From positions 62,001 to 126,000 of the forward strand of contig JBPBPL010000018.1 in the NCBI GenBank assembly GCA_050954285.1: 64,000 nucleotides of DNA. The letters run 5' to 3'. The notes under the pieces are model-generated. The model was not told where the DNA came from. It saw nothing but the letters and a program-made list of their open reading frames with translations, and ran no database searches. Of this stretch, positions 37,064 to 46,281 are shown piece by piece. Position 1 is the stretch's first letter. Every line of letters begins with the position of its first letter. The position numbers were made by a program, and so were the translations under genes. The stretch comes from Mucilaginibacter_A sp050954285 (GTDB taxonomy: Bacteria; Bacteroidota; Bacteroidia; Sphingobacteriales; Sphingobacteriaceae).

Positions 37064-38713
37064 TCATTCTACCGTAGCATCAAAAGCACTATTCAAAATC
37101 TTGCCATTGCGTTTCATCTGCACCCAGATCCGGTATTTGCCGGCACTTGGAAAAGCGTACGGAAACGTTACCATGCCATCCATTTTGTTATGATGATTTT
37201 CGGGCATCACCATTTCTGGCATTCCGGCCATTAAAAATCTGTTCCGATCATCCTCGCTCATGTTCCGCAGTTTAACCATTTCCTGGTCGATGCTATCACG
37301 GAAACGTTTCGGATCAGGTGCAACCGGCATTTTGATACCGCCTTTCATCCGGTTCTTCAAAATCTCCTGCGAGGCCATCGAAAATGTGCCCACCGGATGC
37401 AGGTGCATGTAAACCGAACCATCATATTTAAGCACCACGGCGTGGCCCATCATACCCATATACGGTTCTAATTTAACGGCTACACCGCTTGGATCATGGA
37501 TGGCAAAAGTGAGCGGATAAACTTTGTTGACTTCAAAAGGCTTGTTAGTTGCATGTTCCCAAACTGCCGAAGATCCATCCGCCAAGCGCATGCTTTCACC
37601 GGGGTTGCCGCAAACTAAAACGGTTTTCCCGGGGAAATTATTGACGGTTTGGTTGCTGGTGTTGGAGATGATGTAAGTATCATCCGGATCATGAAATACG
37701 GTTTGGTACAAACCTGCCGATGCTGTTTTTACATAGATTTTTTTGGGAACGACCACTGTGTCGGTAATAGTTTCCATAAAGCCATTCCAGCGCACCACAT
37801 CTGCATAAATTAAATAACGGCCTTCAGGCAGATCGGGCAGATCCACAAAATAATTCAGACTATCCTTGCGTAAAGGGTGCAGATGCGCAAAAACATCCAG
37901 CGTATTTTCCCGAATCATAAACAAGTGCATCAGTTTGCCATGATCCGGCACCACATAACTCATCAGTTTCCGGGGTTCTTTAAGCGAGTTGGAATCAATC
38001 TGAAAATGCAAAATCTGCTGCTGATCATAGTTTAAAATGCTCGATTTTGCTTGTGGTGCGCGGTATAAATAGCGGTTGTAATTGCGGCTCCAGCTGTTCC
38101 ACCAAGCCAACCCGCCGTAAAGCATCAGCCCTAAAACAGCTAAGCTAATACCCATTCCAACAAGTTTTTTTCTGTAGAGGTTAACTGCTGCCGTGCCCGG
38201 TTTCAGCAAACCATCACTGTTGCTCGCCCCGATAATTGTAACCATTAAAACCATTAATAGCAAACCTAAGCCGGCCAAAATCCAACCCAGCGATTTTGGC
38301 ATGTTGCGTTGCGCAGTAGAAACCGCCATAACCGGCACTACGGCTGTTCCTTGTCCAAGTGCGCCAGCCACCGTAATTTTCATGCTGGCCGTGCCGCTTT
38401 GCATCAGCCAAACCAATGCCTGATATTGGCCGGGCGTTCCTTTTACAGGCAACCCTTCGTCGGCTTTGGGCGAACCTTTATCGCCGGCATACCAGTAAAC
38501 CGGCTGTACGGATACTGTTTTTATCTCCTGATTTTCAATATAAACCGAAACGGTAGCTGTTCCCGGGATCACGTCGGGCGGCATAATATTTACCATAATG
38601 GTATACGGGCCGGCTTTTCCTTCGTAAACCACACCAGGACTGCCCACATGCGCAAAAGTTTTTGTGCCGGCCAAAATCAGCAGCAATATTAAAAATGGTT
38701 TCAGGGTTTTCAT
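37064..38713 (-). CDS. Exported membrane-anchored protein with two HLHP motifs, unknown function
   Basis: 549 residues from the ATG at 38713, which overlaps the upstream gene's stop as ATGA; an ATG 30 bases further upstream is rejected. The signal peptide ends TKTFA, so the mature chain would begin with His, as in some copper-binding proteins. Two membrane segments follow (about 140-163 and 185-205). The outer part holds two related units. One has DHGKLMHLFMIRE and FAHLHP followed by LPEGRYLIYADV. The other has MMGHAVVLKY and YMHLHPVGT, followed after a Met/His-rich stretch by FPSAGKYRIWVQM. Similar 'H-L-H-P' units occur in unannotated envelope proteins. A metal role is inferred only. Confidence 0.75.
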   Translation of the reverse strand: MKTLKPFLILLLILAGTKTFAHVGSPGVVYEGKAGPYTIMVNIMPPDVIPGTATVSVYIENQEIKTVSVQPVYWYAGDKGSPKADEGLPVKGTPGQYQALVWLMQSGTASMKITVAGALGQGTAVVPVMAVSTAQRNMPKSLGWILAGLGLLLMVLMVTIIGASNSDGLLKPGTAAVNLYRKKLVGMGISLAVLGLMLYGGLAWWNSWSRNYNRYLYRAPQAKSSILNYDQQQILHFQIDSNSLKEPRKLMSYVVPDHGKLMHLFMIRENTLDVFAHLHPLRKDSLNYFVDLPDLPEGRYLIYADVVRWNGFMETITDTVVVPKKIYVKTASAGLYQTVFHDPDDTYIISNTSNQTVNNFPGKTVLVCGNPGESMRLADGSSAVWEHATNKPFEVNKVYPLTFAIHDPSGVAVKLEPYMGMMGHAVVLKYDGSVYMHLHPVGTFSMASQEILKNRMKGGIKMPVAPDPKRFRDSIDQEMVKLRNMSEDDRNRFLMAGMPEMVMPENHHNKMDGMVTFPYAFPSAGKYRIWVQMKRNGKILNSAFDATVE

Positions 38714-39903
38714 CGTTGTACCCTTTTCATCCAGCTGCCCCATCTGTAACCAACGGCACCAGAGATAATAGCAATTATACCGGCAATCAGTAATCCTTTC
38801 ATCAACCCAAAACCGGTATCTACACTTTCCGGACGAAAAGCATAACGGTACTCGTAGTTAGGATCGCTGCCGAAATACCAGGAAGACCCGCCGAAAAAAG
38901 CACCTCTCGCCAGCACCGAAGTTTGTAAAAAAGTACCAAAATACCACTGCACCACAAAAAATATAGTCAAAAAAGCCAACGCTGCCGATACTGTTTTTAG
39001 CCATCCGTTTTTGGGTTGAAGTTTGTAAAACAGCCAATCAATTGCTATTGCCGGGAAAATAATAAGCAGCGGGAAATCAAAAGCCTGATAATGCGTAATG
39101 TGGTTTAGCACCGGCCCTAACCTTGGCGATGCAGGAAACATGGGCAAAACCCAAAGCAGAAGCAGCAACATGATAGAATAAACTGCAGCCGTTGCGGTTG
39201 CAGCCCATTTCATGTTAGCTGCACGTGCTATGGCAATTAAATAAAGCGGAAAAAGCAGACTCGCAATTTGGTAAAATAAAGCCTTGTGCATTCGGTGTTT
39301 CCCTAAAAACTCTGAAAATAACGTAAAGAAAGTAGTAAGTAGCAAGCCTGCTGCAATGGCAAAAAGCCAGTTGTAAATCAGTTTATTTTTCTGTTCCTGA
39401 TCGTGAGAAGCAGCCAAAACAGCAATGAGCGCACCAAACTGTATCATCATCATACCAACGGCCAGCAGCGTGTGCGGCGGCGATAAAATAGTAACATCGA
39501 GGCCGTAAGTGGCATGCCACCAGTCATCAAAAGGGGCAGAAGTAAGCATAGCGATGGCTCCCCAGATGCAAAAAAGTGCACCCAACGATCCGTAGAAAAC
39601 GCCCCAGAAATTAACGGCTTTGGATTTTTCTTCTGCAGAACTGAAAAAAGAAGTTTTTAATACCTGAAAGCCGGAGAATAATCCGGACAAAATTGCACCC
39701 AGATAAATTACCAGATGTGGTGGCGCAAAAAGCCCATCGCGACCGATGCTGGTGTGCCAGGAAATGTCCCATATCAAACCCGTTACAATGCAGATGGAGG
39801 AAAACACGCAAGCATAAACGTAAGGCTGTACAGCTGCTGATGCTGTTTTTACCGTACTTTTTTCAATGCTGAAATCTAATGGGATAGATAGTTCTGTTGC
39901 CAT
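38710..39903 (-). CDS. Multi-span membrane protein with duplicated W-H / P-P-H motif, unknown function
   Basis: 397 residues, about 9-10 predicted membrane helices, no signal peptide. I do not recognise the family. An internal repeat is visible: residues 46-63 (DISWHTSIGRDGLFAPPH) and 127-144 (DWWHATYGLDVTILSPPH) share D-x-x-W-H-x-x-x-G-x-D and P-P-H with the same spacing but for one residue, each followed by a helix. A further NHITHYQAFDFP occurs near 275. Conserved His in such a pattern suggests metal or heme ligation within the membrane. It overlaps the HLHP protein gene by ATGA, so the two products probably work together. Three word copies sit in this pair (38512, 38988, 39840). Confidence 0.75.
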   Translation of the reverse strand: MATELSIPLDFSIEKSTVKTASAAVQPYVYACVFSSICIVTGLIWDISWHTSIGRDGLFAPPHLVIYLGAILSGLFSGFQVLKTSFFSSAEEKSKAVNFWGVFYGSLGALFCIWGAIAMLTSAPFDDWWHATYGLDVTILSPPHTLLAVGMMMIQFGALIAVLAASHDQEQKNKLIYNWLFAIAAGLLLTTFFTLFSEFLGKHRMHKALFYQIASLLFPLYLIAIARAANMKWAATATAAVYSIMLLLLLWVLPMFPASPRLGPVLNHITHYQAFDFPLLIIFPAIAIDWLFYKLQPKNGWLKTVSAALAFLTIFFVVQWYFGTFLQTSVLARGAFFGGSSWYFGSDPNYEYRYAFRPESVDTGFGLMKGLLIAGIIAIISGAVGYRWGSWMKRVQR

Positions 39904-40121
39904 GTGGGTGCTTGTTGATCAGTATGTTAAAGGTATTTGTTTAGGTTGAAAATTTCAACATATAGTTTCTTTATTTTGGTAGAATTTCAGGCGTTTTGGC
40001 ACCCTGAGCATAGCAGAAAAATTTTATCAAAAACAAATGCTCTTTTGCTTTAATAAAAGTTTCTTCCTCGCTTGGAAGAGAGAATGTTCGCACAAAAGCA
40101 TTATTTTTCAGTTACAGTAAC

Positions 40122-40922
40122 ATGAAATTATTTGTCCAACAAGGTTCGATTGTACGAAAAATATGGAGTAATGCCGATACGATTTTGTTCGTTTTTGCTG
40201 GTGCTTCGGCAGAATTTGCGCTAAATAAGGCTGTAGATTGGCTGTATTTTACCGGAAAGTTGCCGGCTGATCCATTGGGCAGGTTGTTTTCTACAGTAAC
40301 TTATGCACAAAAAATTAATTTTTCTACGTTAGAAAATGCCAATGCTGCCATCGATCAGATCACGGCTATTCATTCTGCAGTAGAGAAAAACCGTGGTGGT
40401 CAGATTCCGGATTGGGCTTACCGCGATGTGCTGTTTTTACTGGTAGATTATTCCATCCGCGCTTACGAATTGCTGTATAACCGGCTGTCCTCTGCAGAAA
40501 AGGAAGAAATTTACAATACTTTTTACCGGATGGGTTTGCGGATGCAGATTCCGGATTTACCGCAAAATTATAACGATTGGCTGCCGGTTCGCGAAGATCA
40601 TCTCCGCAGAAACCTTGAAAAAAGCAGGTTTACCATTGATCTTTTTAAACAATATAAAAAGCATTTGGGCTTGGGCAGATTTATCCTGCTAAAAGAAGTA
40701 CAGGCGCAATTAGTGCCCAAATACGTGCGACAATTATTGGGTTTAAAGGTTGTTTTTCTGCTGAAACTGATGGTGCCGATGTATAAATTCAGCCGGAAAT
40801 TTAAGCTGGACGTAATTGTGAAAAAGCTGATTTTACCGCCCGGTTATCAATCCCAAATCAAAGCACTGGAGATCAACCCTAACACAGTTAACAAATTTAG
40901 GCCAGTAAAAGAAGCATCGTGA
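40122..40922 (+). CDS. DUF2236 / MpaB-type oxygenase-like protein
   Basis: 266-residue cytosolic helical protein. GSIVRKIWSNADTILFVFAGASAEFALNKAVDWL and YAQKINFSTLENANAAIDQITAIHSAV match the start of the DUF2236 (MpaB/latex-clearing protein-like) domain, followed by DVLFLLVDYSIRAYELLYN. Members bind heme b through a histidine; the H at FSTLENANAAIDQITAIH is a candidate, not proven. A dispersed word forms the last codons before the stop (40906-40917, encoding VKEAS). The next gene, pruA, starts 63 bases later, possibly on its own promoter. Confidence 0.8.
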   Translation: MKLFVQQGSIVRKIWSNADTILFVFAGASAEFALNKAVDWLYFTGKLPADPLGRLFSTVTYAQKINFSTLENANAAIDQITAIHSAVEKNRGGQIPDWAYRDVLFLLVDYSIRAYELLYNRLSSAEKEEIYNTFYRMGLRMQIPDLPQNYNDWLPVREDHLRRNLEKSRFTIDLFKQYKKHLGLGRFILLKEVQAQLVPKYVRQLLGLKVVFLLKLMVPMYKFSRKFKLDVIVKKLILPPGYQSQIKALEINPNTVNKFRPVKEAS

Positions 40923-40985
40923 TTAGGTTGTATTTCGAGCCTTGCCGGTAATCTTTATCTTTGCAAATCCACACAAAAAAATAAT

Positions 40986-42620
40986 ATGCTTAAAGGTTTT
41001 TTCAACATACCCGAACCGGTAAATGAGCCGGGTTTAAATTACGGTCCGCACAGCGTGGAAAGAGCGCTGCTAAAAAAAGCATTAACCGAGGCGCGTGCCA
41101 CGGAAGCCGACATCCCGATGTATATTGGGGCCGAGGAAGTGCGCACGGAAACCAAGTTGGCAATCTGTCCGCCGCACGATCATAAACATGTTCTGGGTTA
41201 TTTTTCGGAGGGTGATGCGAGCCATGTTCACCAGGCGATTTCAGCGGCGTTAGCAGCTAAAGAACAATGGGAAAATATGGCATGGGAGCAACGTGCAGCC
41301 ATATTTTTGAAGGCTGCGGATTTAATTGCCGGGCCGTACCGGTATAAAATAAATGCGGCTACAATGCTGGGACAATCAAAAAATGCTTACCAGGCGGAAA
41401 TTGATGCTGCCTGCGAATTTATTGATTTCCTGCGTTTTAACGTGGCGTATATGTCGGAAGTTTACGCACAACAACCGGCATCCGGCAAAGGCGTTTGGAA
41501 CCGTTTGGAGCAACGCCCGCTGGAAGGATTTGTGTTTGCGTTAACGCCGTTCAATTTTACCGCCATTGCCGGAAACCTGCCAGCTTCGGCAGCAATGATG
41601 GGCAATGTGGTGGTTTGGAAACCGGCTTATCCGCAGGTTTTTGCGGCCAACGTAATCATGCAGGTGTTTAAGGAAGCCGGTTTGCCGGATGGCGTAATTA
41701 ACCTGATTTATGTGGATGGTCCCGTTGCCGGAGAAGTAATTTTTAACCATCCTGATTTTGCGGGGATTCATTTTACCGGATCTACCAAGGTTTTCCAGAA
41801 CATCTGGCAAACCATCGGAAACAACATTCACAAATACAAAACCTACCCGCGCATTGTGGGTGAAACCGGTGGTAAGGATTTTATTTTGGCGCATAAAAGT
41901 GCGAATCCGGAGATTGTGGCTACAGCTTTAATCCGTGGTGCTTTTGAATATCAGGGACAAAAATGTTCGGCAGCTTCGCGTGCTTATCTGCCTAAATCTT
42001 TGTGGCCGGCAATTAAAGAAAAGATGCTGACTGATTTGGCAACGATTAAAATGGGCCCGACGGAAGATTTTGAGAATTTTATCAATGCCGTTATTACCGA
42101 AGCTTCGTTTGATAAACTGGCCACTTATATTGATGGTGTAAAAACAGCATCCGAAGCAGAGATAATTGCCGGCGGAAACTATGATAAATCCGTTGGTTAT
42201 TTTGTAGAGCCAACGATCATTCAAACTCAAGACCCGAAATATGTGACGATGTGTGAAGAATTGTTCGGGCCGGTTTTAACGGTTTATGTTTATGAAGATG
42301 AGGAGTTTGATGCGGTTATGGAAATTATTGATACCACATCGCCTTATGCTTTAACCGGATCAATTATTTCTACCGATCGTTATGCCATAGAAAAAGCAAC
42401 TTACAAACTGCGCAATGCAGCCGGAAACTTTTATGTTAACGATAAATGTACTGGCGCCGTAGTTGGTCAGCAGCCATTTGGCGGTGCCAGAGGTTCCGGT
42501 ACGAATGATAAAGCTGGTTCAATGATTAATTTATTGCGATGGGTTTCGCCACGAACGATCAAGGAAACTTTTGATCCGCCGAAAGATTATGGATATCCAT
42601 TTTTGGATAAGGAGCATTAG
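40986..42620 (+). CDS. pruA: L-glutamate gamma-semialdehyde dehydrogenase (P5C dehydrogenase)
   Basis: Oxidises glutamate semialdehyde to glutamate with NAD, the second step of proline catabolism. The 544 residues are the single-function form. ALTPFNFTAIAGNLPASAAMMGNVVVWKPA is the cofactor and catalytic Asn region, IHFTGSTKVFQ the dinucleotide loop, the general-base Glu is in IVGETGGKDF and the nucleophile Cys in YQGQKCSAASRAYLP. The ending is GQQPFGGARGSGTNDKAG. No proline dehydrogenase gene adjoins it. A word copy (42139-42150) encodes VKTAS. A weak terminator follows. Confidence 0.96.
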   Translation: MLKGFFNIPEPVNEPGLNYGPHSVERALLKKALTEARATEADIPMYIGAEEVRTETKLAICPPHDHKHVLGYFSEGDASHVHQAISAALAAKEQWENMAWEQRAAIFLKAADLIAGPYRYKINAATMLGQSKNAYQAEIDAACEFIDFLRFNVAYMSEVYAQQPASGKGVWNRLEQRPLEGFVFALTPFNFTAIAGNLPASAAMMGNVVVWKPAYPQVFAANVIMQVFKEAGLPDGVINLIYVDGPVAGEVIFNHPDFAGIHFTGSTKVFQNIWQTIGNNIHKYKTYPRIVGETGGKDFILAHKSANPEIVATALIRGAFEYQGQKCSAASRAYLPKSLWPAIKEKMLTDLATIKMGPTEDFENFINAVITEASFDKLATYIDGVKTASEAEIIAGGNYDKSVGYFVEPTIIQTQDPKYVTMCEELFGPVLTVYVYEDEEFDAVMEIIDTTSPYALTGSIISTDRYAIEKATYKLRNAAGNFYVNDKCTGAVVGQQPFGGARGSGTNDKAGSMINLLRWVSPRTIKETFDPPKDYGYPFLDKEH

Positions 42621-42623
42621 AAA

Positions 42624-42660
42624 TTTAAAAGTCCGGCTAAGAAGGTTGGACCTTTTTTGT
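42624..42660 (+). terminator. Probable terminator after pruA
   Basis: AAAAGTCC and GGACCTTTTTT form a stem with one bulged base, with about 14 bases between, ending in a T-run just after the pruA stop codon. Confidence 0.6.
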
Positions 42661-42687
42661 TAAAAGAACAATTGATGTTAATAAGAT

Positions 42688-43320
42688 TTATCCTTTAATA
42701 AAACCAATCAAAGATATTACTCCAAAGAAGATAGTCAGAATAAAGCCTACTATAGCAAGTATATAGGAGATGTTATTTCGTTTTCTTTGAGAATTTAAAT
42801 CGTTATTAGTGAGCTCAATTTGTTGTACTAACTGTTTTAAGGTTGTTGTACCTAAATCTTTATTATCAGTTTTTATAGCATTGCTCAACATCTGTAATAG
42901 GTTAGCTTCTCTAGGTGGAATAGAAGCAAACGGATTTTCTGCTCTTGCTAAATTGGCTAATTCAAATAAGCGACTTTTTAAAGCAACATTCATTGATTTT
43001 ACATTGAAATAAGCATAGTTTATTGGTTGCGATTCTATAAAAAATAAAAAGTCTTCATAAAAATCGATTGAATTTTTAAATTTCTTTCTCATTATAGGAT
43101 GTACTTCCAATAATTTTTGAAATATAATATTTAATTTATCATATACTTTTTGCATATCCCATGCGGACGGTTCAGTAAGATTTATTATCGCGTAGCCATA
43201 TGCCTTTCTGAATTTTTCGATATTTCCACTTCGAAAGGCAAATAAAACAACACTACTAAAACCTATCAATGTTATAATTATTATAGATATCATTATAGTA
43301 TTAGTTGGCATTATTTCCAA
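42688..43320 (-). CDS. Hypothetical membrane protein, 210 residues
   Basis: I do not recognise the family. A membrane helix near the N-terminus (ISIIIITLIGFSSVVLFAF, residues 11-29) and one near the C-terminus (ILAIVGFILTIFFGVISLIGF) flank a soluble helical region (EKFRKAYGYAIINLTEPSAW ... NDLNSQRKRN). The DNA is clearly more AT-rich than its neighbours and contains no dispersed word, suggesting recent gain. It lies next to a toxin-gene remnant in a gap between pruA and the MutS-like gene, together marking a small insertion-prone spot. Confidence 0.6.
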   Translation of the reverse strand: MEIMPTNTIMISIIIITLIGFSSVVLFAFRSGNIEKFRKAYGYAIINLTEPSAWDMQKVYDKLNIIFQKLLEVHPIMRKKFKNSIDFYEDFLFFIESQPINYAYFNVKSMNVALKSRLFELANLARAENPFASIPPREANLLQMLSNAIKTDNKDLGTTTLKQLVQQIELTNNDLNSQRKRNNISYILAIVGFILTIFFGVISLIGFIKG

Positions 43321-43515
43321 TGTTAAGTTTCTTTATAGTGTTTAAAATTCGTTCTGCATTTTTGTTAGTTGAAATATGTAATTACAATATTCTAAACTTT
43401 GGATTTCAAATCCGATAATTCTTTTTTTACATGTATAAAACAGCATCCATTATTGCCATTTTCAAAATGGCTAGATAGTTTTATACAATTTTAAGATTTT
43501 CAATAATAATCTTAA
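43321..43515. other. AT-rich gap between orphan gene and toxin remnant
   Basis: 195 bases with no ORF of note. It contains a small perfect hairpin, GCCATTTT-C-AAAATGGC (43455-43471), and a degenerate form of the dispersed word at about 43435. A 12-codon ATG frame overlaps the toxin stop as ATGA, where an antitoxin gene would be expected, but it ends at once. Confidence 0.4.
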
Positions 43516-43728
43516 TCATTTATCGTCTAAAGTATCAAACTCAGACTTGTCGTAGATGGTGAGTAGATAAGCCTTTTTATTTTTTGTTACAACATAAGTA
43601 ATAACTCTACTACCACCACTCTTACCTTTTCCTTTACTTTTTATAACAATGCGAATTTTAAAAGTATCATTACCTAAAGCTGTTCCACTTTCAGGATTGG
43701 TTAATATTCTATTTGCTAATGTATCATT
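43516..43728 (-). pseudogene. Remnant of a RelE/HigB-type toxin gene, N-terminus lost
   Basis: The minus strand reads NDTLANRILTNPESGTALGN, then FKIRIVIKSKGKGKSGGSRV, then YVVTKNKKAYLLTIYDKSEF and a TGA stop. The pattern K-I-R-x-x-x-x-S-K-G-K-G-K-S-G-G-x-R-V followed by YLLTIYDKSE is that of RelE/ParE-fold mRNA-interferase toxins. An in-frame TAA stands directly before the first residue shown and there is no start, so about 30 N-terminal residues are missing. No antitoxin gene is visible on either side. It is too degraded to make an active toxin unless an undetected frameshift exists. Confidence 0.75.
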
Positions 43729-43807
43729 TTAATCAGGTCCGGCAATACTACTTGTCCGGCTAAGCTTATATTTTGATCCGGCTGGTTTTAGGTTGATAAA
43801 AGAAGCA

Positions 43808-45619
43808 TCAATCCACGCTCAATCCAATTTCACGCAGCAAAATAGCTGCGTTAAAAGTTTTGCAGGCACCATCTTTAATCTTGTAATCAAAAAACATATC
43901 CTGGTTTTGCATTTTTATATCGAAGTGGAAATTGCGCACTTTGCTCGGATAATCATCCGCCAAATCAGCAATTTGCAGATCGTGCGTAGCTACCAAAGCA
44001 GCCGTTTGCTGGCTCACTAAACGTTCGATAAAAGCTTTGGAACCGGCGTATTTATCCTTGCTGTTGGTGCCGCGCAGCATTTCATCAATCAAAACCAGCG
44101 TATCTTTTTCGGATGCTGTTTTTAGCAGGATCATTTTCAAACGGTCCAGTTCGGCTTTAAAAGTAGAAGTGCTTTCGTTCAGCGAATCTTTAATGCGCAT
44201 ATAACTCACCAGTTTTAGCACCGAAACCGTCAAACTTTCGGCGCAAACCGGTGCACCGGCATAAGTCAAAACCAAATTGATGCCCAGCGTGCGCAAAAAC
44301 GTGCTTTTGCCGGCCATGTTAGAACCGGTAATTACATCAACCGTTTTTTGTTCCATGCTGAAATTATTGCTGATCCGTTTTTCTGCTGTAATTAAAGGAT
44401 GGCCCAATGCTAAAGTTTCAACCTGGAAACTTTCGGAAATTTGCGGAAACGGCCAATCCGGATGATTGTAATGCAGCGTACTTAAGCTAATTAAAGCTTC
44501 AAAAGCAGCAATCACTTCAAAACTATCAGTCACGTTTGCAGAAGCTTTTTCGTGCCAATCGGAAAGTTGGATCGTACAGCGCAAATCCCAAAGCAACAAA
44601 TAGTTTAAAATTGCGCCCACAATCATGTTTAACCGGTAATCAAATTGCTGCAGAATTTTGGCCAGAGATGCAATTTGCAAATGTGCTTTTTCTCCGTTGG
44701 AAGAACTGCAACTCGCAACCAATTTTTGCAGGTAATTACTTTTCCAGGGTTGTGTTTCGATCCAATTTAGAATCGAAGCAAATGATGTTAACTGGCTGCT
44801 GCTTCTGCTAAAACCGGCGTAAACCTGGTTGACTTGTTTGGCAAAAATTCCGCTGATGAAAAAATTCAGCAGCACCAGCAATCCAAGTAACTTCAAAAAT
44901 ATACCGGTAAAAATAGCACCAATTAATAAAGCTAAAATCAAAAACGGTAATATTTTTATATAAGTTTTGAGCCAGTTTTTGTTGCTGAAACTTAGCCTTT
45001 CTTTCAACCCTTTTTGCAAAGCAACAGCCAAATCATGCAGTTCTGTACCTTTAAAAGCAATCAGTTTTGCCCGGAAATCAAATGTTTCTTTGATCTGTTC
45101 TTTTAGTTCGGTTACTGCTTGTTGCCGGTTTTCAATTGTATGTTTTTCTGCGGGAGATTTGAACCAATCAGCCAGGATATTTTCTCCGGATTGTGTATTG
45201 CAACGATTGGTATAATGGAACAAAGAACTTTCGCCAAAAATATCCAAGTCATCAGTATAAGGATGCAAACCATTTACAAAATCAGCACCGTTATTGTAAC
45301 TGTTTTTAGCATGTGATAAATGCTCAGTTTCGTTTTGTAAAACGGTTAAAAGGTTTTCATCAAAATCAAGTTTTACTTGCAATTTGGATTGCTTTCTGAT
45401 CAGCCAGACAAACAATAAAACCATTAGAAAAGCAATGGTAATGATATATTCCAAGCCCGCATTTCCAACGGCATAAATCAAACCTATACCAACAAAAAAC
45501 ACAACCAAGCGGTAAACAGAGGTTTGCTTAATGCTTCTTTTATAGGCTAAAATTTGGGTTTGAAGCCTGGAAATATCCTGTGTATAGTGTTCAAAAATAT
45601 GCTGTTGTCTGGCTGTCAT
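43808..45619 (-). CDS. Membrane-anchored MutS-family ATPase
   Basis: 603 residues. Two N-terminal membrane helices (about 36-52 and 57-74) and a further hydrophobic pair near 225-260 precede a MutS-type ATPase domain. The P-loop is VITGSNMAGKSTFLRTLGINL, then ARIKDSLNESTSTFKAELDRL-like helix, Walker B LVLIDEMLRGTNSKDK and the His of VATHDLQIADLA. MutS mismatch-binding and connector domains are absent, so this is not mismatch-repair MutS. Such MutS-like membrane proteins occur across Bacteroidota with no known role. The TGA stop abuts a dispersed word (43797-43808). Two more copies lie inside (44113, 45531). Confidence 0.85.
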   Translation of the reverse strand: MTARQQHIFEHYTQDISRLQTQILAYKRSIKQTSVYRLVVFFVGIGLIYAVGNAGLEYIITIAFLMVLLFVWLIRKQSKLQVKLDFDENLLTVLQNETEHLSHAKNSYNNGADFVNGLHPYTDDLDIFGESSLFHYTNRCNTQSGENILADWFKSPAEKHTIENRQQAVTELKEQIKETFDFRAKLIAFKGTELHDLAVALQKGLKERLSFSNKNWLKTYIKILPFLILALLIGAIFTGIFLKLLGLLVLLNFFISGIFAKQVNQVYAGFSRSSSQLTSFASILNWIETQPWKSNYLQKLVASCSSSNGEKAHLQIASLAKILQQFDYRLNMIVGAILNYLLLWDLRCTIQLSDWHEKASANVTDSFEVIAAFEALISLSTLHYNHPDWPFPQISESFQVETLALGHPLITAEKRISNNFSMEQKTVDVITGSNMAGKSTFLRTLGINLVLTYAGAPVCAESLTVSVLKLVSYMRIKDSLNESTSTFKAELDRLKMILLKTASEKDTLVLIDEMLRGTNSKDKYAGSKAFIERLVSQQTAALVATHDLQIADLADDYPSKVRNFHFDIKMQNQDMFFDYKIKDGACKTFNAAILLREIGLSVD

Positions 45620-45710
45620 GCTGCGGGATTTGAATAGTTTTGTACGAATTGTATTTGGGCGAAAATATCCAATTCAACGCACATCTGTTTATTTAATTCT
45701 GATCCTGTAA

Positions 45711-46184
45711 ATGAAAATCACGCTCTTATCTGTTGGAAAAACCGAAGAAAAGTATTTGCTGCAAGGCATTGATATCTACCTGAAACGTTTGAAACATTAC
45801 ATCAAACTGGAAATTACAGAATTGCCCGAACTGAAAAACACCAAAGGTTTGAGCCAGGAGCAACAGAAAACAAAAGAAGCGGAACTGATTTTGAAAAAAA
45901 TTACGGTTACCGATTTTGTGGTTTTGCTGGATGAACGCGGTCAGGAACTTTCTTCCTTACAATTTGCAGATTTACTCAGTAAACGGATGCTGGCTTCGAC
46001 CCAAAACCTGGTTTTTATCATCGGTGGCCCGTACGGATTTGATAATTCGGTTTACCAGCGCGCCAACGATAAACTTTCGCTTTCCAAGCTCACTTTTTCG
46101 CATCAAATGGTGCGTTTGTTTTTTGTGGAACAGGTTTACAGAACGTTTACAATTTTGAAAGGCGAGCCTTACCATCATGAATAG
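45711..46184 (+). CDS. rlmH: 23S rRNA (pseudouridine1915-N3)-methyltransferase
   Basis: Methylates pseudouridine 1915 in helix 69 of 23S rRNA. The 157-residue SPOUT protein has MKITLLSVGKTEEKYLLQGI at the N-terminus, the VLLDERGQELSS strand, the SAM-binding knot FIIGGPYGFDNSVY and the end KLTFSHQMVRLFFVEQVYR and LKGEPYHHE. Length equals that of the E. coli protein (155). It is divergent from the MutS-like gene and followed by a dispersed word (46199-46210). Confidence 0.97.
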   Translation: MKITLLSVGKTEEKYLLQGIDIYLKRLKHYIKLEITELPELKNTKGLSQEQQKTKEAELILKKITVTDFVVLLDERGQELSSLQFADLLSKRMLASTQNLVFIIGGPYGFDNSVYQRANDKLSLSKLTFSHQMVRLFFVEQVYRTFTILKGEPYHHE

Positions 46185-46281
46185 ACCTGAGGTTTGGAAT
46201 GCTGTTTTTATCAGATAAAAAACTGACCAATAACTGTTGGTACGCAACTGAAAACCCATAACCGAATAGTAACTTTGTATC

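Noticed and set aside
38714..38743. Upstream ATG of the HLHP protein gene
   Set aside because: It places ten polar residues before the signal peptide and ignores the ATGA overlap at 38710-38713, which is the usual coupled start.
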